DNA of 64,000 nucleotides from Pseudorhodoplanes sp. (GCA_032027085.1 JAVSMS010000001.1:4689730-4753729), one strand, 5' to 3'; positions 1 through 7,781 are shown, numbered from the stretch's first letter. Notes: generated from the letters alone by a model not told the origin. Made by a program: numbers and translations.

Positions 1-6
1 CGAGCG

Positions 7-270
7 ATGCTGGCGGCTTGGATGGCCTGGCTTGACCATCGCGCGGCCGACGCGATCGCCGCGGATCCGTGCCTGGCCGACATCGAGCAGATCAGAGAGA
101 TGGTCTACCGGCATCGCTACGGCGAAGAGCGCTGGGCTACCAAGCTTGCACGTGCACGCAAACTCGGCGTCGATCCGTTCGCGCAGATCTACAAGGGCAA
201 GCGCGCCAAGCAGCGCGAGAAGCGCGAACAGGAATCCGCTCAACTGTCTGCTGTTATTGTGAATCAGTAG
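7..270 (+). CDS. Small basic protein of unknown function, possibly 5'-partial
   Basis: An 87-residue reading frame begins six bases into the window, so the true start may lie further upstream. The product starts with a tryptophan-rich helix and ends in a strongly basic Lys/Arg/Glu segment (residues about 60-80) typical of a charged helix or nucleic-acid-binding tail. I see no catalytic motif and do not recognise a family. It precedes a non-coding region full of inverted repeats and a run of small accessory genes on the same strand, which suggests it belongs to the same mobile-element cassette. Confidence 0.5.
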   Translation: MLAAWMAWLDHRAADAIAADPCLADIEQIREMVYRHRYGEERWATKLARARKLGVDPFAQIYKGKRAKQREKREQESAQLSAVIVNQ

Positions 271-300
271 TTTTCTGCCAAAATCAGTAATTTTCTGCCA
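262..300 (+). repeat. Two 19-bp direct repeats
   Basis: AATCAGTAGTTTTCTGCCA (262-280) and AATCAGTAATTTTCTGCCA (282-300) differ at one base and lie at a 20-bp period, about two helical turns. They start at the stop codon of the preceding gene and directly precede the nested inverted repeats. Paired protein-binding sites are the simplest reading; no binding protein can be named. Confidence 0.7.
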
Positions 301-306
301 AGAGAT

Positions 307-403
307 GTTGTCGCCTCATGTTTTTAGCATTGTCACTCGCATTTCCCCTCACATGGCGAGTGAAAACATGAGGGGAAATGCTTGCCATCATTTCTGCGAC
401 AAC
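307..403. promoter_or_regulatory. Nested, mutually exclusive inverted repeats ahead of a small-gene operon
   Basis: Four inverted repeats are visible. GTTGTCGC (307-314) pairs with 396-403. CCTCATGTTTT (314-324) pairs with 363-373. ACTCGC (335-340) pairs with 356-361. GCATTTCCCCTCA (339-351) pairs perfectly with 369-381. The second and fourth pairings compete for bases 369-373, so an RNA could adopt two alternative folds. There is no convincing ORF here. Candidates are an antisense/control RNA, an attenuator-like leader or a multi-site operator for the genes starting at 475. Confidence 0.55.
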
Positions 404-474
404 CTGACTCAGTTTGAGCGCTTGCATCTTCGTAAATGATGTCATAATCTCTATTACATCAAACAGGAGGTTTA

Positions 475-693
475 ATGATGGCCAACATGAACAGCCAGCA
501 ACTTGTCGCGCGCATCAAGCGCAGCAGCAAATATGCTTATCAGGCGCCGCCTGGCGGCTGGTTTGATGTCCGCATAGTTCCGGATTTTGGCTACGGACTT
601 CAGGGTAACAACAACAGATACCGCTTCGGTGACGTCACCTTCGGAGTACGCCTGGAATCCGGCGAAATTGTTGAACTGAAAGACCGGAGATAA
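475..693 (+). CDS. Small hypothetical protein, first gene of accessory cassette
   Basis: A 72-residue protein with a strong ribosome binding site (AGGAGG, 465-470) just before tandem ATG codons. The sequence has a basic N-terminus and a Gly/Asn-rich middle likely to form beta strands. No family is recognised. It ends four bases before the next start, whose ribosome binding site lies inside the end of this gene, so the two are probably cotranscribed. A control-like repeat region lies immediately upstream. Confidence 0.65.
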   Translation: MMANMNSQQLVARIKRSSKYAYQAPPGGWFDVRIVPDFGYGLQGNNNRYRFGDVTFGVRLESGEIVELKDRR

Positions 694-697
694 CCAC

Positions 698-1012
698 ATG
701 ACGATTGACAAAAAGGCGGCAATCTCCGCTGAGCTCGAAATCGGCCGGTCGATTGCGCTGCTTAATCGTGTTGCAGCTCTGGATGAAAATGAGCGAAGCG
801 CGCGTGCCGAAATTACGCTCGGCCTGGAGAGGCTCGCAGACATTCTAAAAAGCAGCAGTCCGGCAGTTTACATGACATACGAACACTATGTACGAGAGCA
901 GCTTGCCGACTATTCTGGAACTGGAAAGCGATACGTCGCGCGGTCTCTTGTTAAATCAATTTCCGAAAGACTCGACGCCGCCAGGGGCCACCTCTGCGTA
1001 GAGGCTGCGTGA
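698..1012 (+). CDS. Hypothetical helical protein
   Basis: A 104-residue, mostly helical, mildly acidic protein with regular Leu/Ala heptad-like spacing in residues 10-50. No motif is recognised. GGAG in the tail of the preceding gene serves as its ribosome binding site. Its TGA overlaps the ATG of the next gene by one base, which indicates translational coupling in a tight operon. Function unknown. Confidence 0.6.
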   Translation: MTIDKKAAISAELEIGRSIALLNRVAALDENERSARAEITLGLERLADILKSSSPAVYMTYEHYVREQLADYSGTGKRYVARSLVKSISERLDAARGHLCVEAA

Positions 1013-1365
1013 TGGCCCGCACAACCGTCTACACCTGCAACGCATCAACATGGACCTCGCACGAAATCCCGCGCGGCGCCATCCGACATGGCCGTGTCGT
1101 CAACTCGATCGACGACGCGCAGGCTGTCTTCATCGCGCGCGCAGTCAAGTATCTGGTCGGCCACCGCGGCATGGTCAAGGATCTGCGCGTGACCACCAAT
1201 TTGCAGCGGACAAAGCGCCAGAACGCTCAACGGATTATCGAGATGACCGCGTGTGAGCGCACGCGATATGGCGACACGCCGCTCGAGGGTGGCCGTTCAG
1301 CATCGATCGAATTCTGGTTGATGGAACGCGAGAGATTCCCGTGGGAGCGACACAATGACCAATAG
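1012..1365 (+). CDS. Hypothetical protein of accessory operon
   Basis: A 117-residue basic protein. A GTG lies one codon upstream, but the ATG overlapping the previous stop codon is the simpler start. The middle (about 30-70) contains a helix rich in Val/Ala followed by an Arg/Gln-rich segment, compatible with nucleic-acid binding. No family is recognised. The last 11 bases overlap the next gene, continuing the coupled arrangement. Confidence 0.55.
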   Translation: MARTTVYTCNASTWTSHEIPRGAIRHGRVVNSIDDAQAVFIARAVKYLVGHRGMVKDLRVTTNLQRTKRQNAQRIIEMTACERTRYGDTPLEGGRSASIEFWLMERERFPWERHNDQ

Positions 1366-1621
1366 GCGCCGCGTTCAACATCTCGAGGCAGCCGGCCGCG
1401 CGCTGTACGGCGAGAGGTGGCAATCACCGATGTCGCGCGCGCTCGGCTGCTCGCAGACCTTACTGTCGCGTATCGCGGCCGGCGATAGAGAGATGACAGA
1501 CGATTTAACGGCGGCGTTGATCGCAGCGCTGGAACAAGAGTTGGACCGGCTCGACAGGACACGCACGTATATCGACAACATCCGCGCCGCACTGGCGGCA
1601 GACCTCAGGAGATCCAGATGA
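1355..1621 (+). CDS. Small HTH-like protein
   Basis: An 88-residue protein whose N-terminal half (residues 8-45) reads as a short helix-turn-helix: an Arg-rich start, then YGERWQSPMSRALG, then SQTLLSRIAAGDR as a plausible recognition helix, followed by a coiled-coil-like tail. The product of the minus-strand gene ending at 40555 has the same layout, with YGTRWQMPMAKDM at the same place. They are therefore likely members of one accessory DNA-binding family. It overlaps both neighbours, so it is translationally coupled. A regulator of the cassette is plausible but unproven. Confidence 0.6.
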   Translation: MTNRRRVQHLEAAGRALYGERWQSPMSRALGCSQTLLSRIAAGDREMTDDLTAALIAALEQELDRLDRTRTYIDNIRAALAADLRRSR

Positions 1622-2103
1622 GACTACAGTTGCGGAAGGTGGGTGACATAAAGCCATGGGTCGCGCAGATCGTTGGGCCGGACCGTCGCTATATATTCCA
1701 GCGTCAGTTTTTGCAGGCAAGCTGGGCAGGCGACGTCGCGACCTTCGAATTGGATGAAAACCCGGTATTTGTGTACGAGGTTTGCGAATCGACCGGTGTG
1801 ACGAAGGAAAACCCCAAGGGTAACTGGCGGTACTACGCAGGCATCACATTCGGGACCGGAGAACTCGAAAAATTTGGCATAGAGGAAGCGCAACACAGAA
1901 TGGCCGGCTATTACGCGTTCGTTCGGACCGGCGAGCTTCCGGCTCGCTACCAGCCGGCGGAATGTGTGCGTCCGTCGGCGCAGGAATTGGAGGAGTTGGC
2001 GCAATTGATGCCACGGGCGGCCGAGCCGGCGCCGTTCGCGCCGAGGCCGTTCCTCGAGGACGAGGAAGAAGACGAGGACGTTGATTTGTCGGGTGACGGA
2101 TAA
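1618..2103 (+). CDS. Hypothetical protein with acidic C-terminal tail
   Basis: A 161-residue protein, translationally coupled to the previous gene by an ATGA overlap. Residues 1-115 look like a folded mixed alpha/beta domain rich in aromatic residues. Residues 116-140 are Pro/Ala-rich. The last 20 are almost entirely Asp/Glu, as in DNA-mimic or single-strand-binding-protein-like tails. No family is recognised. It closes the cassette, since the next gene has its own operator region. Confidence 0.55.
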   Translation: MRLQLRKVGDIKPWVAQIVGPDRRYIFQRQFLQASWAGDVATFELDENPVFVYEVCESTGVTKENPKGNWRYYAGITFGTGELEKFGIEEAQHRMAGYYAFVRTGELPARYQPAECVRPSAQELEELAQLMPRAAEPAPFAPRPFLEDEEEDEDVDLSGDG

Positions 2104-2127
2104 GTCTGGATCTTTGAGCCATAAGTC

Positions 2128-2143
2128 TGTGTCAAATGACACA
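2128..2143. promoter_or_regulatory. Perfect 16-bp inverted repeat
   Basis: TGTGTCA (2128-2134) and TGACACA (2137-2143) form a perfect palindrome with a 2-bp centre. It lies in an AT-rich gap in which a TAAGTCTG-like word recurs three times (2101, 2123, about 2145). Probably an operator for the downstream ATPase gene or part of a decayed repeat set. Confidence 0.5.
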
Positions 2144-2202
2144 ATAGTCTGGAGTAGATTTTTGCAATCTTAGGTTGTATCTTAGATCTATTGAAAATAC
2201 TT

Positions 2203-2231
2203 ATAATCCAGATTATTATAATCGTGATTAT
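2203..2231. promoter_or_regulatory. Twin palindromic operator before the ATPase gene
   Basis: Two palindromes, ATAATCCAGATTAT (2203-2216) and ATAATCGTGATTAT (2218-2231), share arms ATAATC/GATTAT and are 15 bp apart. They end one base before the AAGGA ribosome binding site of the ATPase gene. A repressor bound here would block the promoter or ribosome access. The repeats overlap the N-terminal extension of the longest frame, which supports the downstream GTG start. Confidence 0.65.
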
Positions 2232-2244
2232 AAGGAAAACTTCT

Positions 2245-3687
2245 GTGTTTGAATTTATTGGTCGTAGCCAAGATCTGGCCGTCCTGCGAGGGGAGTTTGA
2301 TACGCCTCGAGCATCGTTGGTTGTTTTGTACGGACGACGTCGTGTCGGTAAGTCGACTCTTATCCAAGAAGCCTCGACTGGCCGACCGGCAATCTATTTC
2401 CAGGCAACTCTTGTTGAAGATTCGCTCAACCTTGCCGCCTTCAAGGCCGAAGTCTCTCGAGTGCTCGGCGGCGATCCAGTTCTCGACGGAATTTCCGACT
2501 GGCTCGGCGTGCTGCATTATCTTGCCAAGCAGGCCGAAGAAAAAAGGGGTCTAATTGTTACCTTTGATGAATTTCCCTACCTCGTTGATGGCAATCAAGC
2601 ATTACCGTCAATCATGCAGAAATTCTGGGATTCGAAGTCTGCTGAAAAAGGTGCGTTAAAAATTGTTCTATGCGGATCTCTCATTTCGCAAATGGAAGAA
2701 CTTCTCGCTGAGCGCAATCCGCTTTATGGCCGTAAGACGTTGTCGCGTGAAATTCTTCCGATGCTGCTGCGAGAAGCAGCGGAGTTTGTTCCGACCTGGG
2801 AACCTTCGGATCAGATTATCGTCTACTCAATTTTAGGCGGTATTCCATATTACCTCAGTCTCTGTGCTCCTACGCAGTCTCTTGCCGAGAATATAGAGCG
2901 CTTGTTTCTCGCTCCATCAGCGCCTCTCCAGGAGGAACCGGAATTCCTGCTTAGGTCTGAACTCAATGAACCGCGGCGTTATTCAAGTGTCATTGCCGCA
3001 ATCGCTGATGGAGCAACGAAGCAGGCTGAGATTGTTACACGTGTGCCTGGACTCAGAGATGCCACTCAGGTGTCGCCTTATCTCGCCCGTTTGTTGCAGA
3101 TGCGCATTATTGAGAGATCACGTTCAATAGATACCGACGAGCGAGCGCGGAATTTTCATTATTCGATTCAAGATCCCCTTTTCCGGTTCTGGCATCGGTT
3201 CGTGCGACCCAATCTTAGCGCACTAACTCGTGGCTTCGGTGCCGATGTTTGGAAACGAAACATATTGCCGCGAATAAATGACTATATGGGGGCGTCCTTC
3301 GAAACCATTGCGCGAGACCATATGCGTAATCATGCGCAGGAACGTTTCAGCGTGCCCGCGCATGAGATTGGTCGCATATGGGGAAGGGATTTTGAGATCG
3401 ATATCGCAGGGCGTCTGCTCGATCAGTCGGCCGTTTTCGGAGAATGTAAATGGGAAAATGCCCTTATAGGTGAAGCCACACGAAGGCATTTGGACGAGTA
3501 CATTGCACTGTCTGGATACGCGAAAGATGCGCAGGTAAGGCACTTAGTTTTCTTTGCCCGTAAAGGATTTTCAGAGGAACTCAAGCAGGCGGCTGAGATC
3601 GACAGGAGCATTCAATTAATTGAATTGGAAGAGTTGGTGCGCGCTCCGTTTCCTTATTTGGAAGAAGAGCCCGTACCAACTCCTTGA
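2245..3687 (+). CDS. AAA-type ATPase with DUF234/PD-(D/E)XK-like C-terminus
   Basis: A 480-residue protein starting at GTG 2245, with AAGGA eight bases upstream. It shows a Walker A motif, GRRRVGKST (residues 30-38), and a Walker B segment, LIVTFDEF (about 103-110). A winged-helix-like region follows near residue 270. The C-terminal domain contains FEIDIAG followed by FGECKW, the acid...E-x-K pattern of PD-(D/E)XK nucleases found in DUF234 proteins. This is the ATPase_2 + DUF234 architecture, common in accessory DNA and without a settled function. Codon use is more AT-rich than in neighbours, pointing to transfer. It is preceded by its own twin operator. A defence or element-stability role is possible but is inference. 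Confidence 0.85.
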   Translation: MFEFIGRSQDLAVLRGEFDTPRASLVVLYGRRRVGKSTLIQEASTGRPAIYFQATLVEDSLNLAAFKAEVSRVLGGDPVLDGISDWLGVLHYLAKQAEEKRGLIVTFDEFPYLVDGNQALPSIMQKFWDSKSAEKGALKIVLCGSLISQMEELLAERNPLYGRKTLSREILPMLLREAAEFVPTWEPSDQIIVYSILGGIPYYLSLCAPTQSLAENIERLFLAPSAPLQEEPEFLLRSELNEPRRYSSVIAAIADGATKQAEIVTRVPGLRDATQVSPYLARLLQMRIIERSRSIDTDERARNFHYSIQDPLFRFWHRFVRPNLSALTRGFGADVWKRNILPRINDYMGASFETIARDHMRNHAQERFSVPAHEIGRIWGRDFEIDIAGRLLDQSAVFGECKWENALIGEATRRHLDEYIALSGYAKDAQVRHLVFFARKGFSEELKQAAEIDRSIQLIELEELVRAPFPYLEEEPVPTP

Positions 3688-3831
3688 GGCTTCGCGGCGG
3701 CTGATTGTCAGGCGATTACAATCACAGGACTTGAGGAATAGCGTCCACGCGGTAGCAATTCTGGTATTGACCTTGCCCCGTGGGCTTAATCCAGTTTGAA
3801 GTTCGCTCTGGGCCAAGCTGAGGACCGGAGC

Positions 3832-4098
3832 ATGAAGCGCAGCCGTTTTTCGGAAGAACAGATCATCGGGATATTGAAGGAGAACGAGGCCGGCGTCTCG
3901 GTTGCGGATCTGTGCCGCAAGCACGGGGTCAGCGATGCCAGCATTTACAAATGGAAAGCCAGGTTCGGCGGCATGGACGTGTCGGAGGCCAAGCGGCTGA
4001 AGAGCCTGGAGGACGAGAACAGCCGCCTGAAGCGGTTGCTGGCGGATGCCATGCTGGACAACGTGGCCCTGAAGGATCTTCTGGGAAAGAAGTGGTGA
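3832..4098 (+). CDS. IS3-family transposase OrfA
   Basis: An 88-residue helix-turn-helix protein. It has the classic OrfA N-terminus ([16 protein letters not shown]), an HTH around residues 20-45 ([19 protein letters not shown]) and a C-terminal leucine-zipper-like helix ([17 protein letters not shown]). It binds the IS ends and multimerises. GAGG precedes the ATG. The TGA overlaps the orfB start by GTGA. Confidence 0.92.
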   Translation: MKRSRFSEEQIIGILKENEAGVSVADLCRKHGVSDASIYKWKARFGGMDVSEAKRLKSLEDENSRLKRLLADAMLDNVALKDLLGKKW

Positions 4099-5021
4099 CG
4101 CCCGCGGCCAAGCGGACAGCTGTCGCGCATCTCAGGGAGGCCTACGGGATGAGCGAACGGCGGGCGTGTAAAACCATCGGCTCCTGCCGCATGACCATTC
4201 GATACGCTTCAACGCGGCCCGATGACGGCCGTCTGCGCGCGCGCATGAGGGCGATCGCGCAGGAACGCCGGCGCTTCGGCTATCGGCGCCTGCATGTTCT
4301 GCTCAAGCGGGAGGGCTTCGTGGTGAACCACAAAAAGCTGTTCCGGCTCTACCGGGAGGAAAGGCTTGCTGTCCGCCGTCGTGGCGGGCGCAAGCGGGCG
4401 ATCGGGACCAGGGCGCCGATGATGATCCCGGTGGCGCCCAATGCGCGTTGGTCGCTGGACTTCGTGTCTGATCAGCTGACTGACGGCCGCCGCTTCCGCA
4501 TCCTCACCGTCGTTGATGACTGCACGCGCGAATGCCTGGCGCTGGTGGCGGATAGCTCGCTCTCGGGCGCCCGCGTGGCGCGCGAACTCGATCGGCTGAT
4601 AACCGAGCGCAGCAGGCCCGGGATGATCGTCAGTGACAATGGCAGCGAACTCACCAGCAACGCCATCCTCGCATGGGCGGAGCAAACCCAGGTCGAATGG
4701 CACTATATCGCGCCGGGCAAGCCCATGCAGAACGCCTTCATCGAGAGCTTTAATGGCCGCCTGAGGGATGAGCTTTTGAACGAGACGCTGTTCACGTCGC
4801 TCGCGCAGACCCGAATTGCCCTCGCTTGCTGGCGGGCGGATTACAATGGCACGCGCCCGCATTCCCAGCTCGGGTGGAAAACGCCGTCCGAGTTCGCCGC
4901 CATTTTCCACCCGCGCCGGGATCTGGCGCTGCGCTCCGCCAATGGCTCCGCGCCAGCTCCCGTCGCTCACACCGCCCCACAGGGCAATCAAAGTTCCAGA
5001 AGCGAACTCAGTCTTGGATAA
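4095..5021 (+). CDS. IS3-family transposase OrfB (DDE integrase core)
   Basis: About 308 residues from the GTG that overlaps the orfA stop. It may instead be made as an OrfAB fusion by -1 frameshifting, since the same frame is open upstream of that GTG. It has an N-terminal HTH_21 region followed by the rve catalytic domain, with first Asp in [10 protein letters not shown], second Asp in IVSDNGSEL and Glu in [12 protein letters not shown]. All three catalytic acids are present, so the copy looks functional. Confidence 0.92.
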   Translation: MTPAAKRTAVAHLREAYGMSERRACKTIGSCRMTIRYASTRPDDGRLRARMRAIAQERRRFGYRRLHVLLKREGFVVNHKKLFRLYREERLAVRRRGGRKRAIGTRAPMMIPVAPNARWSLDFVSDQLTDGRRFRILTVVDDCTRECLALVADSSLSGARVARELDRLITERSRPGMIVSDNGSELTSNAILAWAEQTQVEWHYIAPGKPMQNAFIESFNGRLRDELLNETLFTSLAQTRIALACWRADYNGTRPHSQLGWKTPSEFAAIFHPRRDLALRSANGSAPAPVAHTAPQGNQSSRSELSLG

Positions 5022-5053
5022 AACCTGGGGGCAACGTCACCGTATTTCCGTAT

Positions 5054-5071
5054 AATGTCGCAAATGTCGCA
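5054..5071 (+). repeat. Tandem 9-bp repeat beside the IS right end
   Basis: AATGTCGCA occurs twice head to tail (5054-5062, 5063-5071), 14 bases outside the IS and upstream of the next gene. The first copy overlaps a TATAAT-like hexamer (5051-5056), so the repeat could be an operator over the promoter of the gene at 5114. Confidence 0.45.
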
Positions 5072-5113
5072 TAAGACAACTTAGGGTGACGCACTGTCGT
5101 CTTGGATGACTTA

Positions 5114-5479
5114 ATGACGAGAACTGCACGCACTCTGTACACTGAAGCGCTGGACGCGCTGATCAAGGGCCGCATGGCAGAGGTCCTCGTGGCGAGAGAC
5201 TGGGAGATGTTGCGTGAAATCGCTCGCCTCGCGAAAGAGGATGCGCCACTTTCACTGTCGTCCACCGATCCGGCCCTGTTCATGACCTGGCGCGAGGCTG
5301 TGACCAAGTATCACGTGAAAGGGTGGACTCACATGACCCCAGAGCGCATCGATGCAGTGTGCGCGCGACATGAGATACCGTTGCCGCCCTTTTCACCGGC
5401 CAACTATGCGCTGCAGCGGGATCCTGGCGAGACCGACGAGGAGTACGCAGCGCGCAAGCGGCTATTCGATCCTAATTAA
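5114..5479 (+). CDS. Hypothetical protein
   Basis: A 121-residue protein from ATG 5114; the frame extends to a TTG at 5102. It is helical in its first 60 residues and contains an Arg-Glu pair followed by WTHMTPERIDAVCARH, then a Pro-rich stretch and an acidic TDEEYAARKR tail. No family is recognised. It stands alone between the IS element and a decayed region. Its style (short, charged ends) matches the other accessory genes. Confidence 0.55.
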   Translation: MTRTARTLYTEALDALIKGRMAEVLVARDWEMLREIARLAKEDAPLSLSSTDPALFMTWREAVTKYHVKGWTHMTPERIDAVCARHEIPLPPFSPANYALQRDPGETDEEYAARKRLFDPN

Positions 5480-5813
5480 ACTCACGACACGTCCTCAAAT
5501 CCCAGTCCGATAAACGGGGTTATCGGACAAACCCCATGCTGTCGAATTTGCTGACTGTCATGTGAAGCAATCAGGGCGATCGCTGCCCTTAACAACAGCT
5601 TCTGTGCTAACGGGCATAGTTTGTCCGTTCGGTGAAAATTATGGCCGCAAATGACAGCAAAGGTTGGCTGCAGGACGCGCAAAGTACGTCCCCTACAAGT
5701 ACGTCCCCTAATCGGAGCAAAGTAGGTCCCCTACCTCAGGCCGTCGAACGCCCACAAATGGCTCAATAAGCGAAAGGCCGGTACCTCGACGGTCTTTTCA
5801 TTTTGCATGTTGC
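5480..5813. other. Non-coding stretch with hairpin and short repeats
   Basis: No credible gene. It contains GTCCGATA (5505-5512) inverted at 5521-5528, an 8-bp stem with an 8-base loop just after the previous gene, possibly a weak terminator or operator. TACGTCCCCTA-like words recur near 5685, 5700 and 5722 (the last as TAGGTCCCCTA). GCATGTT is directly repeated near 5810. The repeats probably mark the end of a deleted IS element. Confidence 0.45.
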
Positions 5814-6498
5814 ATGTTGCGAGGACGTACGGAGGCCAAAGGCCCGAGCGCCCGCCGACGCGCGGTCGGAAAGCGCTGTCCGATCTTGGTCGAAGCCAAG
5901 GCGAATGCCCGATGGTCATTGGCCTTCGTGCACGACCAGTTCGCCCATGGACGGCGCTTCCGCACCCTCAACGTGGTGGACGACGTCACCCGTGAGTGCC
6001 TGGCCGCCATCCCGGATACCTCGATCTCGGGTCGGCGGGTCGCGCGGGAGCTGACGTCGATTATCGAAAGGCGAGGCAAGCCCGGGGTCATCGTCTCCGA
6101 TAATGGCGCCGAATTCACGTCCAATGCCGTGCTGGCTTGGGCTGAAGATCGGATAGAATAGTACTACATAGCGCCTGGGAGGCCGATGCAGAACGGCTAG
6201 ATCGAATCCTTCAACGGCGCATGCGCGACGAACTGCTCAACGAGACCCTCTTCTTCGATCTCGTTGAGGCTCGGGGTGGCGATCGAGAATTGGGTCGCCG
6301 ACTACAACACAGCGCGGCCTCACTTCACGCTGGACTATCAAACGCCGCGCGCTTACGCGGTCCAGATCACCGCAACCGGCCTCCGCGCTGCGCTCGCTAA
6401 TGGCTCCGCGCTCCGGTCGGTTGCTCACACCGCGCCGACAGGCGAAACTTCGGCTGAGACTCTAACCGCTGCTGGATGAAAGTTCAGTGGCAGGTCAT
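5814..6498 (+). pseudogene. Decayed IS3-family orfB, 5'-truncated
   Basis: The rve catalytic core is readable in pieces. WSLAFVHDQFAHGRRFRTLN and VIVSDNGAEFTSNAVLAWAE lie in one frame. A stop follows (TAG, near 6161), and after it comes YYIAPGRPMQNG, another stop, ESFNG and a frameshift. The C-terminal part (NWVADYNTARPHFTLDYQTP) resumes from 6264. The N-terminal third is missing. An IS-end-like sequence finishing GGTCA lies near 6498. This is a different, older IS3 relative than the intact copies. Confidence 0.85.
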
Positions 6499-6539
6499 TA
6501 GACGCAAAAAGTAGGATATTCAATCAAGGCGTTCGCGAA

Positions 6540-7004
6540 ATGGCGGTTCTAATTTTGGATGAGTTGCGTAAGCAGATCGAAGCGTTTCTGGCCACCCATC
6601 ATGTGATGTCCCTCGCTACCATTGGACATAATGGCCCGCATGCCGCGAGCTTATTTTACGCTTACGATAGATTGGAATTAATCTGGATTTCCGACCCCGC
6701 GTCGCGACATTCCCGCGACGTCCATACAGAGCCTCGCGTTGCTGCGACCATCGCGCCAGATTATGCGGATTTTGCGCAAATTCGCGGACTGCAAATTTGG
6801 GGAACTGCGCGCAGAGTGGAACAGAATGAACGCGCACGGTATCTGATGCTACTCGAGGCGCGTTATGCTTTTCTCAAACTTTCGGGACCGAAGAAGATGC
6901 ACGATGCTTATGCCAAAAGCGCCATTTATCGTTTGGACCCGAACCGTATTGTTCTGATCGATAACACAAAGGGGTTCGGCCACAAGGAAATCCTGGAGCT
7001 ATAG
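6540..7004 (+). CDS. Pyridoxamine 5'-phosphate oxidase-like (YhbP type) flavin protein
   Basis: A 154-residue single-domain protein with the split-barrel flavin-binding pattern of the pyridoxamine 5'-phosphate oxidase-like superfamily. It has an N-terminal helix, MSLATIGHNGPHAASLFY (first strands), IWISDPASRHSRDVHTEPRVAATI (phosphate-contacting strand-loop) and IRGLQIWGTARRVE. Length and layout resemble the uncharacterised YhbP/UPF0306 group rather than the biosynthetic oxidase. It probably binds FMN, heme or F420; the substrate is unknown. It sits between IS debris and a decayed region, with no partner gene. Confidence 0.8.
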   Translation: MAVLILDELRKQIEAFLATHHVMSLATIGHNGPHAASLFYAYDRLELIWISDPASRHSRDVHTEPRVAATIAPDYADFAQIRGLQIWGTARRVEQNERARYLMLLEARYAFLKLSGPKKMHDAYAKSAIYRLDPNRIVLIDNTKGFGHKEILEL

Positions 7005-7224
7005 AGCATAGCTATCGTGGCGCGATTTATCTTGTTCCTCAAGCAAGTTCAGTTTGATGGTCGCTCCGGGTCACCGATTAAGGCTCTTGCCGGTTCCCGA
7101 CTGGGGCGACATGGGTTGGAAATCGTCGCAATGATCGTCAATAGCTCTATCTTTTTCAGGCGATTTGTCGTGAATGGCAAAGACAGATTGACGTGATGAA
7201 ATATCTGCATAACACCGATACAAC
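7005..7224. other. Non-coding/decayed DNA
   Basis: No intact gene is visible. Short open stretches on both strands have no recognisable motif. This appears to be degraded DNA leading into the hydrolase and transporter remnants that follow. Confidence 0.4.
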
Positions 7225-7293
7225 GACATGGTGGTCGCGGGACTGTCCATGGGAGGAATGCTTACTTGGTTGTGGGGCGAGAGATATCCCGGG
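7225..7293 (+). pseudogene. Alpha/beta-hydrolase nucleophile-elbow remnant
   Basis: One frame reads DMVVAGLSMGGMLTWLWGER, which matches the G-x-S-x-G nucleophile elbow and following helix of alpha/beta hydrolases. No other part of a hydrolase is found. The fragment ends exactly where the duplicated acyl-CoA-synthetase tail begins, so it is a junction scar. Confidence 0.5.
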
Positions 7294-7296
7294 CGA

Positions 7297-7414
7297 AGGA
7301 GCAATTGGCACTCAATGCTCTAATTATAGGACGGGCTTGATGAACAAGCCCCTTCCCACCAGCCTCTTGGAAACGATCAAGACGAGCTTCCTGCCGCAAC
7401 AGCACGGTCTGCGA
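7297..7414 (+). repeat. Diverged copy of the acyl-CoA-synthetase 3' end and its downstream DNA
   Basis: About 110 bp match, in inverted orientation, the segment at roughly 16732-16848. The copy includes the last codons (ALIIGRA, then TGA at 7338-7340) and the following CCACCAGCCTCTTGGA and CAAGACGAGCTTCCTGCCGC words. The rest of the synthetase gene is absent. This is a relic of a second gene cluster or of a rearrangement. Confidence 0.75.
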
Positions 7415-7781
7415 GCGCCAGCGCGGCCACGCGGACCTCGATGATCGGCAGGAAGCTCTTCAACGGATCATACGGAATGGACTTAAGCAGGCTGATATTG
7501 GCGGTGAACGGGTTCGACGTCATCAACAGCGCGTGACCGTCCGGCCCGGCGCGCGCCACCATGCTCGTGCCGATATTGCCGGTGGCGCCCGCACGAAAGG
7601 CCGATTCCAGCGCTTCTGCAACTCCTCGCCACGATAATGCGGACGAGGATGTCGGGGCCCGTACCCGGCGCGAACGGCATCACGACGGTGACCGGGCGAT
7701 CCGACAGGCCTTTCTCGGCGCCGGCCGGCACGGCGGGAAGCAATGTTGCGAGCGCCCCAGGATGAATGTGAATGCTCTCAT
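7377..7781 (-). pseudogene. TctC/Bug-type solute-binding protein remnant
   Basis: The reverse strand carries a signal-peptide-like start (ATG at 7781). A frameshift follows, then RPVTVVMPFAPGTGPDILVR, another frameshift and GPDGHALLMTSNPFTANISL with SIPYDPLKSFLPI, all standard N-terminal segments of tripartite-tricarboxylate (Bug) binding proteins. The C-terminal two thirds are missing. An intact relative lies at 23111. The remnant converges on the acyl-CoA-synthetase tail relic. Confidence 0.85.

Larger units (their letters stand above)
3768..5039 (+). mobile_element. Complete IS3-family insertion sequence, copy 1 (1272 bp)
   Basis: Terminal inverted repeats begin TGACCTTGCCCC on the left (3768) and TGACGTTGCCCC read inward from the right end (5039). 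The element carries two overlapping transposase frames, orfA and orfB. A second copy of identical length and identical encoded proteins lies inverted at 30504-31775. The flanks here (GTAT left, CCGT right) do not match, so this copy lacks a target-site duplication. The 4-bp duplication of copy 2 and the orfA type point to the IS407-like group of IS3. Confidence 0.92.

Noticed and set aside
4209-4991. 260-residue reverse frame inside the IS elements (also at 30552-31334)
   Set aside because: Exact antisense of OrfB in both copies, with no independent start signal.
5505-5528. Hairpin as a firm intrinsic terminator of the gene at 5114
   Set aside because: The 8-bp stem has an 8-base loop and no T-run follows, so only a possible regulatory repeat is recorded.
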